DNA of 64,000 nucleotides from positions 124,001 to 188,000 of the forward strand of contig JASANG010001782.1 of the NCBI GenBank assembly GCA_030248215.1, written 5' to 3'. The translations under genes were made by a program, and so were the position numbers. Below, piece after piece: positions 11,751 to 24,141 of the stretch. Under the pieces are notes generated by a model that saw only the letters and a program-made list of their open reading frames with translations, was not told where the DNA came from and did no database searches. Each line of letters begins with the position of its first letter. The first letter of the stretch is position 1. Source of the stretch: Enoplolaimus lenunculus (taxonomy: Eukaryota > Nematoda > Enoplea > Enoplida > Thoracostomopsidae).

Positions 11751-14700
11751 CTACTGCTGTAGCTCAACGTGTTGTTGTTCTTCATGCAATAGTCCACAAA
11801 AATGGGCTAAACAAAACCCAACCTCGATATTCCACTTCCATAATTACCAACAAAATACGCCGAAACTTATGGAGGAAATCCTGCATACAATTTTCTGTCC
11901 AATCAGGATGTAAGCGACAATCGTCTTAGAGAGTCGTACGACCCTGTTGTCCCAATACTACCAGTTTCCGAAGGTGAAGTGTTTGCGATAAATGCACCTG
12001 TTTTGTTTATCGACGAATACTCGCGTAGAAATTTGTTATACTGGTCACCTAAAATACATCAATGCTAATCATGCAAACAACTTCGTAATTCTCAACAAAC
12101 ATGTTCAGTAGCAGCATTTTTGTATATGGTTCGCAGAATTCTAAGTTAGTCAATACGATCTTAGTCAATTCGATTTGTAATATTCTAAGTTAGTCATAAG
12201 AAAACTATAAAAAAGTTGATATCCAGCCCAATGTAAATCTTGACAGACATCAACCCACAATTTCAGAAATGGCAAAACCCTCTAATGCTAGTATCCTTCC
12301 GGACACATCCGATTTGAAAAACCAGTATCGCTTACAATCATACCTTGAGCAAAATGAGGCGTTCCATGATTGCGAATGCTTCGTTGTTCAAAATTATTAA
12401 ACACAGCGTAAAACGTTAGTTTGTCTTTGGTTTGCCACGCCGCTTCTACAAATTTTAACGGGTCTCGACTTTCAACGCTTCCTGTGACTTGAATGAATCT
12501 AAAAATTACTACTCAAATAATATTGATCAGCAGTGTCTATCCAAAACCTGGTGACACTAATTCTGTCAAACACAGTTTCGTCTAAAGCGTGCAAAAACAC
12601 CACTTGGTGCACCCAAACCATAAAGATTTGAATTAGTGTGACTAGTAACCATGTATATTACAAATAAAAATCTTAAAATCCTCACCGCTGTTGGCCCAGT
12701 AAAATGGTTTTCGCTTCAACAAAGTTGTACGCACTTAAAGCAACAAGATTGTGACAGTCACTACGATTTTACAAATCATCAAGACACTGTTTATAAAACG
12801 TACTTTAACGCTTGTAGAGCTTTTTCTTTGGCCAAAAGGATTTCGACAATTTCGTCATTGGCAGTTTGAAGTCTCTGAAACGTGTTTAACAGTAACGCAT
12901 ATATCAAACTACTGCATCGATAAATTTCACAAACCGAAGAAAAAGCATGATTTTCAGTGAAATCCCCGTTTGGAATGCAACATGGTAAAGACAGTGGTAA
13001 TCCGCACAGATAGGTCAATTAACACACCAAACTGTATCATCACACACAGGGCTTCAGCTAACATATCCGTACTTCTTGGCTCGCTTGCGAAATGGGATTC
13101 CCTTGTAAGAGGTTCCCTTGCAAGATATCAACCAGCCGCACAGTATCTCATCCAAAAAACAAGGAGCAATGGCAGTAAAAAACCAGCGAGCAAAGCTAGC
13201 ATGAACCGAATTAGCACTAGTAACGTAATGCTTGACCTGAATTGCGCGCCTCAAAATTTTTGAAATCGCATGGTGGATTAGTTTTGCCGGTGTCCCCAGC
13301 TGCCCCCGCCCAAGGGAATAGCGGTAGGTCATAGCCCTACCAAACAAGTTAGCGCTAGTCATCTAAATTTGGACTGAACCAACATTTTTGTTATTTATTT
13401 CTGTTCAACTAAACCTAAACCTAACCATAGCCAAAGCTTGTTACAAACAACTTAAAAAGCTTTGTTAATCACTTTTGCATATCATTTTAAGCTACCGAAC
13501 AGCGCAAAACAAATCAAAATCAACGAGCTCAGTCTCAATTATTTGCTTTACAAACCAGCAAATGAATTGCGCGCCACTGCGCAACATGATTCTAAAGCCA
13601 GAAAACAGTACTACGGTGCTTACCAGCAACATATCTACGGCTAGCTGTAATGCAGGCGGATAATACGCTTCCAGTGACAGGAGTAAGAAAGCCTGAATAA
13701 AATAATGAAAAAATTTCAGCAGCAATTAGAAGAACTATGTATATCATAAAACATACAACAAAATAAAATTTTAACAACAAACTATAGCAAAAGCGATGTA
13801 TTCAACCTGTCTACTTCTACATAAATTTGCGATCTAAAGCTATCCCGAAACACAAGTGCTAACACCAGTTAAAAATTAAGCCTCTACCAACGGCTTTGAA
13901 TCTGGCAAAACATGATATTGCAGTAATTGTAACAGTCTTTGAAATTGTTTGCTTTCAACAAGACAACCGACCAAAACTTCATAAAGGTAAAGCTGAAAAT
14001 ATTTGAAATACATGAATGTATGTCAAGTTAAATTTAATCCGTTTGATGCAATCAATAGTTATTACGCTTTAACACAGTGTAATCTATAAATTTGTAGCAA
14101 TGGCCACGGTTTAAGCACGAACATAAGCCTAAGAATAAATGATTCAGCAAAATATCACTCACAATAAGCGTTTATAGCGCAATTATTGTTAAAACTAAAA
14201 CAATCACAACAAAAATTTATTGTCTGTCACAAACTTAACGGTAATCATAGCTGACATTTTACAATAATTACGTCAATTTTGATAACGTTTTGCACAAGTG
14301 ATTGACTTTTGAGACACGATAAAAACGTCTCCCAAAGAACATACCTGGGGTGATATATCACGCGATTGCAACGATATTAAATATTCTATGATAATGTTTG
14401 CAAGACGGGATTGGTTCATATCCTGTAATCATATAAACATCTGTCATTATTACCGATAAAGCGCTATATTCACATGTGAAAGTTTTTGCCGCGCGAACCT
14501 GCAACTGCAACTTGTTTCGTGTAAATTTTGGTGGATCACCCATCCGCAAAACGTGCAGCTGCGAGTTCTTGCTGCAAAAACTTGCTCTAATAAATCGGGG
14601 TTTAGAGAGCAAACAGTTATTTCGCCAATCGATATTAAAACTCATGTAAATGACTAACGACAGATACAAAGTATAATACCATAACGGCCTTTAATTATAG

Positions 14701-17700
14701 CAATAAACATCAACAGAAAACAACGTTCAAATATTAATCAATTCACCTGATTTTGAGACAACAGATAAATAACTTCAGAGTAAATATCAGACTGATCCAC
14801 TACCAAACAATTCGAATGCGATTGATGCTTTTGTGCTGGAGTGCCGGCAGTGTGAGGTTGAGATGATGCCTATAAAATTATAGTCTATTCAGTCTACTAA
14901 GGTTTAATAAAATTAAACAAGCCTCCGGGAGGGAACATGAATCTAAAAAGGTTACAATACATCTTCTACAATAATTTGCGCCCATCAACATTCGATTGCC
15001 ACTGCCTTCCGTGTACCTTTACATTTCAATTCACCCAAATTGTGCTTTTACCAGCTTTCTCTCAGTTATACTGACACAAGTATTAAAGGATGATTTTGCT
15101 GGCAATTATAACATTTTCACAACGCTAATTAGAAACGAGTAATTATTATCCAGCGAAATTGTCCATACTGCAAAATATGTAATTAACTTAGTTACAGTCA
15201 ACCACAAATTTAATTCATTAATTACTTAAGATCTATTTTGCTAACTTTTGAAACGTTGCATATATTTTACTCTATTCTCGAAATTATTATGGCAACTCAA
15301 TACATCAACTTCTAAACTTCTGGCTCGTTACTACTCTCTAAAAACTTGAACTTAAATTATAGCTTAACTAAACTTGAATATTCGTTTTAGTAAAACTTAT
15401 ATGACTGGATGGACTAACTAAACTAGAATTTTAAGTTTTACTTAAACTAACATGTTCTTAAGTTTGACACGAGTTTATGTAAACTTATTTTTAGTTTAAG
15501 CAACAAGTGCAGCCCAGAAATTATGTGTATCAATGAGTTCATTAAGTTTCACTTACACTGAAAATATGCAAGGTTTAAATGATTTTAAGCGTAAACCTGC
15601 CTGTTAATTTAGTAAATCTAGAAAGTTAGTTTAATACTGTTGGATTACCTTAAGCTTAAATCAAGTTAGTTTATGCTATTAGAGAGCAGCTCAACAAACT
15701 ACGGCGGAAGGCTAATAAATTTTATAAGAAGCGCAAAGCGACTTCAACTAATTTACAAACCGGTCTGAAATTTTTCTGAGAAGTAAAATTTTTGTAAAGA
15801 AGCTGAGTTTATCCCGGTCCCTTCAGTTATGAGGGCGCTAAATTATAGTCACGTTTCAACAGTTTTGCAATGTCTTCATTACAGACAATAATATCAAAAC
15901 CATTACCGACTGGCTACTAAGATAACTTCGATAAACGCCACTAAATCGATCAAACAAACGGCTTGTATCATGGAGTGACATTGGCTTGTTCTGAAATAAA
16001 TACAAAACTATCACCTGCAGATACCGTTCACAGAAAATGCTTAACAAATCCAAACTTAACAATATAATTAACAATGAACTATGTAATTTTAAACAACTCA
16101 GAAACATATTATCTTGTAAACGCATCTACTACCATATTTCCATATTATCTAAATATCAGAAATAGCATTTTTGGAGATTGAAACACAGATTTACTGTGTA
16201 GTAACAATGCCACAATACGTTAGTAGACAACAAATTTTATCTTTAGCTCAATTTTGTAAAAATCTACAGCTTTTAGGATATAAATGCAATCTGTTCAGAA
16301 ACCTCTAAAGTACGACGATAAACACATTGAAATTTTATCAGCATGTACTTATAAACATGTAATGTACCTTGTCAAGCAAAATCTCACGAAAAGCTCTAAG
16401 AATCAATGGTTTTGCCCCGTATCGATGTAGCAGGAATTCGAACAAACCCAGCTGAAACTCAATAAAATGGAAGCTATATTAATGTCGAAACATAAACAAC
16501 CAATTGAATCCAGGATTGTTTTCAGCTCAATCTACTTTCCCAGACACGTGCGGTACAATCTAAAACCGTACCTTTATATTTCACATTTTTGCCAATCCTT
16601 GGTACAGAAAATGATTCTAGTTATGTTTCATACCAAAGTACCTCAGCAATGCCGTTCATAAATCACAAATTCATAAGTTTAGTCTTCAACCCGGGGTACT
16701 GGCGCTACAACATTCCTAAATGCAGCCAAGTTTCTGTCGGTCAATCGCTACGTAAATCGGTAAACATACCCTGCGTACAATAAACTTTTCCTTTCACGAT
16801 TATCTTTTGACAAACAAATTTACCTCCGTCGCAGTGCACCTTCAAATAACAATACCTGCAGCTATGCGTGTTCCCATATTCTTAACCGGTATACGTGCCC
16901 TACCTACAGCAAAGAACCCGTCGCACAAATACCTTATTAGCACTTAGCAGTCCATCTACCCTTTTACACACTTTTATCATCTCGAACCATCCAGCATTGT
17001 CATTTCAGACGTTCAGGGTAAACAAGTTTACCACTGGGTTCGATTGTTAGCTATGTAATCAGGGATGTGGCTTGGATTTCATGTCGGGTAGGTCGCCCAT
17101 TTAATGCATGCTAGAAACCACCAAGTTATTATTCTAAAGCCTGTGAAAATATTTCGCGTTTCTAAATATTTCGGGGTGGGTTTCCTCGGTATCCGTCCCC
17201 TTGTATACACCCCTGCCTACCATTAAAATCAAAAACAAGCTGCATCCAACAACAATACAGGTTATATTTATGTGTGCGCTACTCAAAACTCATATTGTTT
17301 TTAATACAGACAGGAGAAAAACTCTAAAATGTTGTACAAAAATGTACATAAAAGAGCGTAAATAATCAATATTATTGTAGTTTTTTTTCTCCACGTGACT
17401 TACACGGTTATCACTAAGCAAACACAGCACGGTTTCAAGATGAAGAGATAGCGACCAAACGTGACCTATAAATTTTGTTCAAAGTACATTCTAACAAGCT
17501 GCAGTAAGTATGAACACAGCGGCAAAACAACAAAGAATATAGCGGGTCCAGTCAAGTGTTAAAAAAACTTTAATTCTGTATCAAATATACAAATTGCTTT
17601 CCGGCAAACAGCAGGTTTAGAAAAATGTTCCAATTAAATTTTGACTGAACAAAAAAGGAAATTGTATTTATAGCAACGTGAGATAATAAACAATTCTTAA

Positions 17701-20700
17701 TATAGTAAAACATTATAATATAGGATGATGTTTCTACTGAAATTTATATTAGTCTGTACACACTCGATTAATTATAGTGTCATTTTAACTACACGCTTTA
17801 AATTCCAGGAACATTCTGACAAATGCGTATAGCACCTATCACCAGTTAACGATAGATTTTCAAACTGATGAACTCCTCAAATTGCGGATCTCAAATTTCC
17901 TCAATGTAAGACACATCGAAAATACGAACAAGCTAGTTTTATCAGAATGCGACAAACAGTCACTGCTAGTTAAACCTTTCCGATATTTGAACCGAATTAC
18001 GAATCAAGTCTTTGAGACCAAGTTTACATTGTCATTAACAACTTTGACGTTTGCTTATTCCTAGGGCAGTCCTACAAGCTAAAAGAGTTGGTTGTCTAAT
18101 GCCTAAGATGATTTAGGTCCAAGCAAAGATAAGGGACGGAACGTTTGTATGCGGGCTTGCAATTGAGTATGCTTTTCCTTTAGACTATTTTGCTTATGCT
18201 TAGGCTTAGGTATAAGCTCATTTTTACTCTTAGGCTTAGGACTAGCTTGGGAATATGCGTATACTACAGTTGCAGACCTGAGTTCTATGGGTTGGCAATG
18301 ACTTATGATCCTAACGTATCATTTGTTTCGATGTCTGAGCTAAAAAGCATTATAGCCTTTGGATATTTTTGTGTGCTAAGTTGATTATAAATTTTCCCTT
18401 CTCCCGGTCTGAAAACTGTCCACTAGTGCGGCCTCTAGTAAGCGTAGCTACGAGTAGTGTTGTAAGCTGCAGTTGTACTCTCGGCGCAGTGAGCAGCACG
18501 GTGCTGTTGTGCTGAGTTACCGGAGCAGAGCTGCTAATTGACGGCACAAATGTGCTACAATAGTACATACGTCTCATTTTGCTTTGACTAGGGACTCAAG
18601 TCTGTTTCAAAAGTACGCAATGGAAAAAATAACAATGCGATTTACTCTGGCTGCTCATGTGTTGCGTACATACACTCGACAGGTTTTCTGTGACCACTTC
18701 CAGGGTTTAATGGGAGGTGAAAAATAATGGAAGAAGCGGTAGGTGAAACCAAAATAGGTAGTTAAACTAGCGGTGAATTTGGTCATTTTAACAAATATTT
18801 GTAAAACTGTTTAGTTTGAATTATTGTAAAAAAAAACCCGACAAGTAACACTTGAAGTTATTGTACCATATTGCACAACTATACAAAATTTTGTACTGAA
18901 ATTTCAGAAACCTCCAGTAGAAACCCCACTGTAGGAGGAGGTAGATTGTCTACCGGAGCCGGAGGCAGACCTGCGGTTGCATACTGGACGGTGAAAAACT
19001 CTAGTTGACAATTTGTAACAAAATTTTATTTATCAAAAATGTTCTTTTGTGTTCATAAGACATATTTCTTTGATAATTGCCACGAGCAAAAACAGAGTCA
19101 CCGCCCGAGGGCGGTGACAAAAATGCGTTTAATTTCTAACTTCACAATACATTAGTTTGAAAGTTACATCACTATTCAGCAACTGATGACAGCTGATACA
19201 CACATTTGAGAAAACAACCCCTGAAGAGAAATAGCTGCAACTAAGTCAAACTTCTCACACGCAGCCACTATAAGCATACTAACCCGCTAGATGATCTCAG
19301 AATAAATTAAATTCTAAAGCACTTTTACGGCATATAAAATAATCCTAAAATAGAAGCCTGAATGTACCGGCAACTTTTCATTTTTCAAAAATGCACTGGT
19401 AATTTGCTAAACCACAATATTTTGCCCAACTATGCATTGCATGCATTACTGCTATCTTCGCAGCAAAACACTTATGTTATATATTGTAAGCGACCAGACA
19501 CCCTAGCTAAAATTGCATAATATACCACTGAATAGAATACATTGGCTGAGCTTCCGAAACGCTACTTAAGTGCAACTTAAAACTTTAGTATATGCTAAGT
19601 AATTACATAAACATTTTGTCGTTTTTAAAAGTGTATTTAAGTTAAGTAAATACTTAAGTTGCTGACTAAATTTGATATCGTACAAATAAACCGCTGAGGC
19701 ATACTAGCCATGCTTTAGATTTCAGAAAACCAGCCAATATGAAGTGTGGTCGTGCTTAAGGTCTCACAAACTTCAGAAAACGCAACAATACCACAAACTC
19801 GACGGGGCATTCAAATACTGTACATTCGTCAAATACTGAATGTTGATATAAAAACAAAGCTTTAAGTGAACATATTAAATGACAAAAGCCACTTACCCGA
19901 CTGAGCGTTGACAATAATGTTAGGCTGGAATGTGACCCAATTCGTAGAATCTAAAACAAAAATAAAGCTTTAGTTGTATACTTACATCTTTTGCCAGACC
20001 TTGGGCAATCTTTGCAAGTTTGACATGCCTACTGTGTGTAGGTCGCGAAATTTTAAGATCAACGATTAGTCGGACTGCAACCAATTTTTCAAAATAGTTA
20101 TATTCCTTAAAATGCATTCAATTTTAAAAGTGAGTTTCACATTTAATACAGCAGGAAAAATGCATACAACTCACACATTTCATCAGCTTCGTTACAACTA
20201 GAGTTGCTCGATTTCTCAACTGAACTTATTGCCGATGACACTAGGGATTGTACTAGTTTGACCTTTTGATTCGAAATCAACGGTGTAAACATCGTGTATG
20301 CGGTGTCTTTTTCACCGCACGGCGTCCCACCAATCGAAACATCAAACACCACTGAATGCTAAAAATTATCATCCCAAGATAAGAAAATTTGAAATGAAAT
20401 GCATAAGCAACTCTAATTTTAACAAACATTGGCGTGATTTTATAGTAGCGTCAAAGCATTAAAGCTGTGTGCCCGAGAAAAAATACGTTGGTGCGGCTTT
20501 TTACGACTCGCAAAGGGCCGCTTCCGCAACTCCGAGAGAAGTCGTTAATGGTTTTGCCTTAAACCAACAGAGATGGGCGGTCTGTTGGATTGCTGTTTTG
20601 GCCCGCAAGTACTTGCACGTTTCGATTACCACCACAGACAGCGAACGATTGTGGAGAACCGCAACCTGAGACCCCTCCGGTTACTTAAAATTATATTTTG

Positions 20701-23700
20701 GAAGGACACCCAAAACACTTTGATTTTATTGTGACAAAGCGCAAAGAGTTGTTTTTTCGCGTTTAAATCATTCAAAGCATCGCTTAAAAATTATGGTTCA
20801 TCCGCATTTATAACGTTAGGCTATGTTAAAAACTTTTCCAGTCTATTCGGTTTGCCCGGGAGCAAAAACATGACTATAGCTCTGAATAAGGGATTGTACC
20901 GCGAGGGTGTTTTGAGACACTGGGATTTGTCCCGAGCCTGTTCAAAGGGTATGGCGATAATAGCCAAGTGAAAAATAAAGTAAAAATAAATTTTGGCGCC
21001 AATTTATTTATTTGTTTAGTTGTATGAAGCGGTAATTAATAAGCAGATAAAAATATTCAAAAGTTTTGTTAAAAAATCTTATTTTTATTTTCGGTAACGG
21101 TTATATTGACCGAGACAGAAACCAAAAGCCTCGCTCTCTCGCTCATCCCTGCTAGCAAGCAGCAACCACCTTTCCTACCAAACACACCTTTGCAATTTGA
21201 TGATGCACAACGACTAAGCTATCGACAACATGTACAGCAAATCTTCCGGTAACACCAAGTGCGAACACCCACGTTTTCTTCGCCACTGAGCTTCCATCAC
21301 TATATGAATTAAAACAATCATCATGAAGAAGTCTCCAATATCAAATATTCTTACTCGGCAGACAATATTTTGCATACTCTCATAATGAACCCAACTAAAA
21401 TGATAGAAAATTACTTAGCAGTTAATACGTTTTCAAATATTTGCGTATTTCAGTCTAGTATATACCTGCTTAATTTGTATGCTAATATTTGCGCTCCACT
21501 TGAATCCGGTCGAGGGTCATGTCGCAGCACTAAGACACACGTGTCACCATATCTAAAACAAAACGACATGAAATATTGTGAGCCCCAACATAGCCTACAT
21601 ATAACACAGACATAATTGTCAGAACAAAATGAAAATATCATTGTCCATTGTCGGTAAGCATTCCATCAACGATAATCTCATAGAATGCATACTAACATTC
21701 AACCATCATCACCTTCAAAAAACACGGCAAAAATTTGAACTTACATATTAGCAATAGTAACATCTCGATCTAAAATCATAAGCCGCGGCGGTTGTGGATT
21801 TGCACAAAGTTCAATGGAAAATTTCGGCAGCCGAGTTATTGAACTTGACCGAATCAAAAACGGATTAAGCACATTCCCTATAGTACCCGTAGACGCTATG
21901 AGCAATGAACTCCCACTAGCAAGCGCAGAATTGACCAGGGGCGAGTAGACAAACCAATTGTGATGAATGTTGTGAATTTTTGAAGGCTTAATCGCGCTTT
22001 TATCTGCTTGAACTTGAAATAGTTCAATGCCACGATTTGTGATGAAAACAATTTCGGCGTTATTTAACCATTCGATGCCGACAATTTTTGAATTTTTGTT
22101 CTGTAAATCAAATGAAAACAAAAATACTCGACTGCGCAAATACTTCTGAACGAAACACACCACTGCTCGTTGCTTTGTATACAACAAATAAACTTAAGTG
22201 AGGCAAAGAAATTCTATCAGTGAAACTTATGTTTCACCTGTGCCCAGAATTTTTTCTTTGAAATGGCAGAAACGATCGAATGGTGGAACAAACGCATAGA
22301 CGAGAAGATCAGTTACGAAATTAGTTAAAAAATCACACCGGCTTTACAATTAATCTCACTGATTTTTACGTCTATATTGCAAAATTTTTAGCACGGCAGG
22401 GCTGGTGTGAGAAGACACTCCATACCCCTGGGTTCGCCACTGGCGGTTTCTTATTAAAACGGCAACTAATAACGAAGAATTTACTTATTCCCATTTTGAG
22501 GTCTCAGATTTACAAGCGAAAACCAAGCGAAACAACGCTAGTATTCTATTTGAAAAAATGTTCATACACGAACCAAATAAAACGCAACAGTTCACTAACT
22601 GATCGACGCTTGCGCAGCTACGCACTGGATACTGTCGTATGCTCAACTCATACCTGGTCAAACTTGGTGAAGGAGAAGATCGCTGCCCACAATACAACAG
22701 CACACCACATGATACATAGCATCTGTTCCACTGCACAAAAACACTACCAGCTTCACTGTGGAAAGTCTACGGACGGACCCCCAGCCGCTGCAGAGTTCCT
22801 TAGGCTCTGACACGAACACTGACGTTGGCAACCAACAACAACAACAACAACAACATAAGTTCACTAAAATGCATCAGTTTGCTAACCTTACACGTTTGAC
22901 TAAACTGCTTCGAAACACTGTTCTTGTTCGCACGTTGATACGTTATGAAATCCTGAAACGCTAGTTCAAGAATATGTTTAAGAAAACTTAAGCAGTGTGG
23001 AACCGATATCTCGGTATCGGTAAAATCAGAATATGCTTATGTTACTGACTCATCGTATGACTAGATTTGATCGCACGAAAGTACTATTTGCATACGTACC
23101 GGTCAAATTTATACTCAAGTTCTGCGGCATAGTATACGACTCAACTATAGGTATCGTATAAGTACGACAAGATAATAGTCAGCTTAAATATCGATATTTT
23201 ACAGTATAAATATTAATTAAACACAACGAATAGGTCTTTGGAATCTCAAACGAATTGCCGAATTCGGTTGCTTATCCCTCAATCAAGTACGTAGCATGCA
23301 CGCTCGTATAGAGCTGAGTATTTCTGAATAAGACCAATGTACAGACACCTACGACTCCTGTTTCACCACGCTGAATTGCCACCATTGTTTCTTTCGGTGA
23401 CAGCTTTATTGAATTGATCCTTTCATCTTTCGCTGGAATCCTGAAAATTATTGAATATAATAGCAAAAAATAAATCATTAATTTAAGGCCAAAAATAAAA
23501 AAATGTTAAACAAGGATGACTACAGAATGCTAAAGATCGATCAACTGATTTATAAATTATGAACAATACTTTTCAACACTATGACACCATTTGCGTTTAC
23601 AGTTCATTATAATAAACAACCTGGTGTGACATAAAATTTATAAGAAATATTTTAAAATAACTTACACCATTGACAACGTTCCATTAGTTCCAAACACTGT

Positions 23701-24141
23701 GACAGTTAGACTGCTCAGATCTTGTGGTCCAGATGAAACAACAAAAATCTAAAAATATTAAATCATATTACGCCAGTTTGAAGCTGAAGTTAAAGTTCAA
23801 ACTTACAGTTAAGGTACTACTCGTTTGATAGTAACTGTTGAATAATCTCAACGTATTAGCAATATATAATCTGTGGGACGCTTGGTAGGATACGAATAGT
23901 CAACCAGGCGTCGAAATGGTTGAAGTTGCATTTTAGTACCCGAAATGACAGAATGTACTTACATACATCACCATGTAGAACTGCTAATTCACGGAGTACA
24001 ACTACTATGGGTTTAATCGCGTATTAAATATATCTCCATTCAACTTACTCTTTTATGGAAGTCATCGTAGTAAACTTCCGAGTTCTGCTCTTCTCGTGCA
24101 AACGAAAACAGTTCATTCAAATGAAGCATATCATCGACCAT
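11751..24141 (-). CDS. RMC1: RMC1 (C18orf8/Mic1), MON1-CCZ1 regulator
   Basis: RMC1 is a subunit of the metazoan MON1-CCZ1 complex, which activates Rab7 on late endosomes and lysosomes. Exons (minus): 24141-24049, 23983-23963, 23748-23666, 23440-23302, 22100-21745, 21552-21466, 21290-21188, 20358-20175, 19950-19897, 17465-17404, 16451-16368, 15990-15907, 14869-14747, 14422-14345, 13992-13888, 13692-13624, 12874-12804, 12498-12344, 11806-11751. Every junction keeps phase, giving about 668 residues (human about 657). Landmarks matching the family: EIVFITNRGIELFQV and LPKFSIEL (exon 5), VVDSLVVVHHQ (exon 7), NWVTFQPNIIV (exon 9), VDQSDIY (exon 13), LQYHVLPDSKPL (exon 15), LLLSLEAYYPPALQL (exon 16) and TANDEIVEILLAK (exon 17). 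An N-terminal propeller-like half precedes the Mic1 domain. Exon 2 is a 21-nt microexon. An alternative uses a donor 4 nt earlier plus a 64-nt exon at 23870-23807, also in phase (688 residues). Exon boundaries in the first three exons are least certain. Confidence 0.92.
18110..18295. mobile_element. decayed GGCCC-type MITE in RMC1 intron 10-9
   Basis: The stretch keeps the order of the GGCCC MITE (gggacggaac, tttagactatttt, then gcttaggcttagg hexamers and tatgcgtatactac), but both termini are eroded. No target duplication. Its age must exceed that of the copies at 6555 and 41174. Confidence 0.5.
18701..18986. mobile_element. diverged hAT-type MITE in RMC1 intron
   Basis: It begins cagggtttaatgggaggtg, carries ctaccggagccggaggcag near the right side and ends gcggttgcatactg. 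This resembles the ccggagccgg subfamily at 1-373. The flanking 8 bases do not match, so it is old or its ends are misplaced. Confidence 0.5.
19542..19737. mobile_element. MITE with TTGGCTG ends in RMC1 intron
   Basis: About 196 bp with inverted ends ttggctgagcttccgaaac and tttcagaaaaccagccaa and an ACTTAAGT-rich interior. It is a shorter relative of the element at 4206-4566. Confidence 0.6.
20470..21151 (+). mobile_element. hAT transposon 3' fragment in RMC1 intron 7
   Basis: It parallels the larger hAT copy at 50599-52781. It includes a transposase C-terminal remnant (LARKYLHVSITTTDSERLW, about 20597-20655), the segment aaaacttttccagtctattc and a right end ctcgctcatccctg. The left end is missing, so it is 5'-truncated. 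It lies between RMC1 exons 8 and 7, with its right end 36 bp from exon 7. The reading frame stops soon after the TDSERLW motif, so it is inactive. Confidence 0.75.
22833..22854. repeat. CAA microsatellite
   Basis: A run of about seven CAA trinucleotides in the RMC1 intron between exons 5 and 4. Confidence 0.85.

Noticed and set aside
12800-12800. RMC1 exon 17 ending at TAC|gttttat
   Set aside because: Phase does not match exon 18; the donor AA|gtacgt (ending 12804) fits phase and restores the LKFIQ match to human LRFIR.
12970-13362. Overlapping frames of about 100 codons on both strands
   Set aside because: They lie in the RMC1 intron between exons 17 and 16 and show no family resemblance.
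22485-22736. Extra RMC1 exon between exons 4 and 5
   Set aside because: A weak KSETSKWE match has no phase-compatible acceptor and donor; exon 4 already supplies the corresponding residues.
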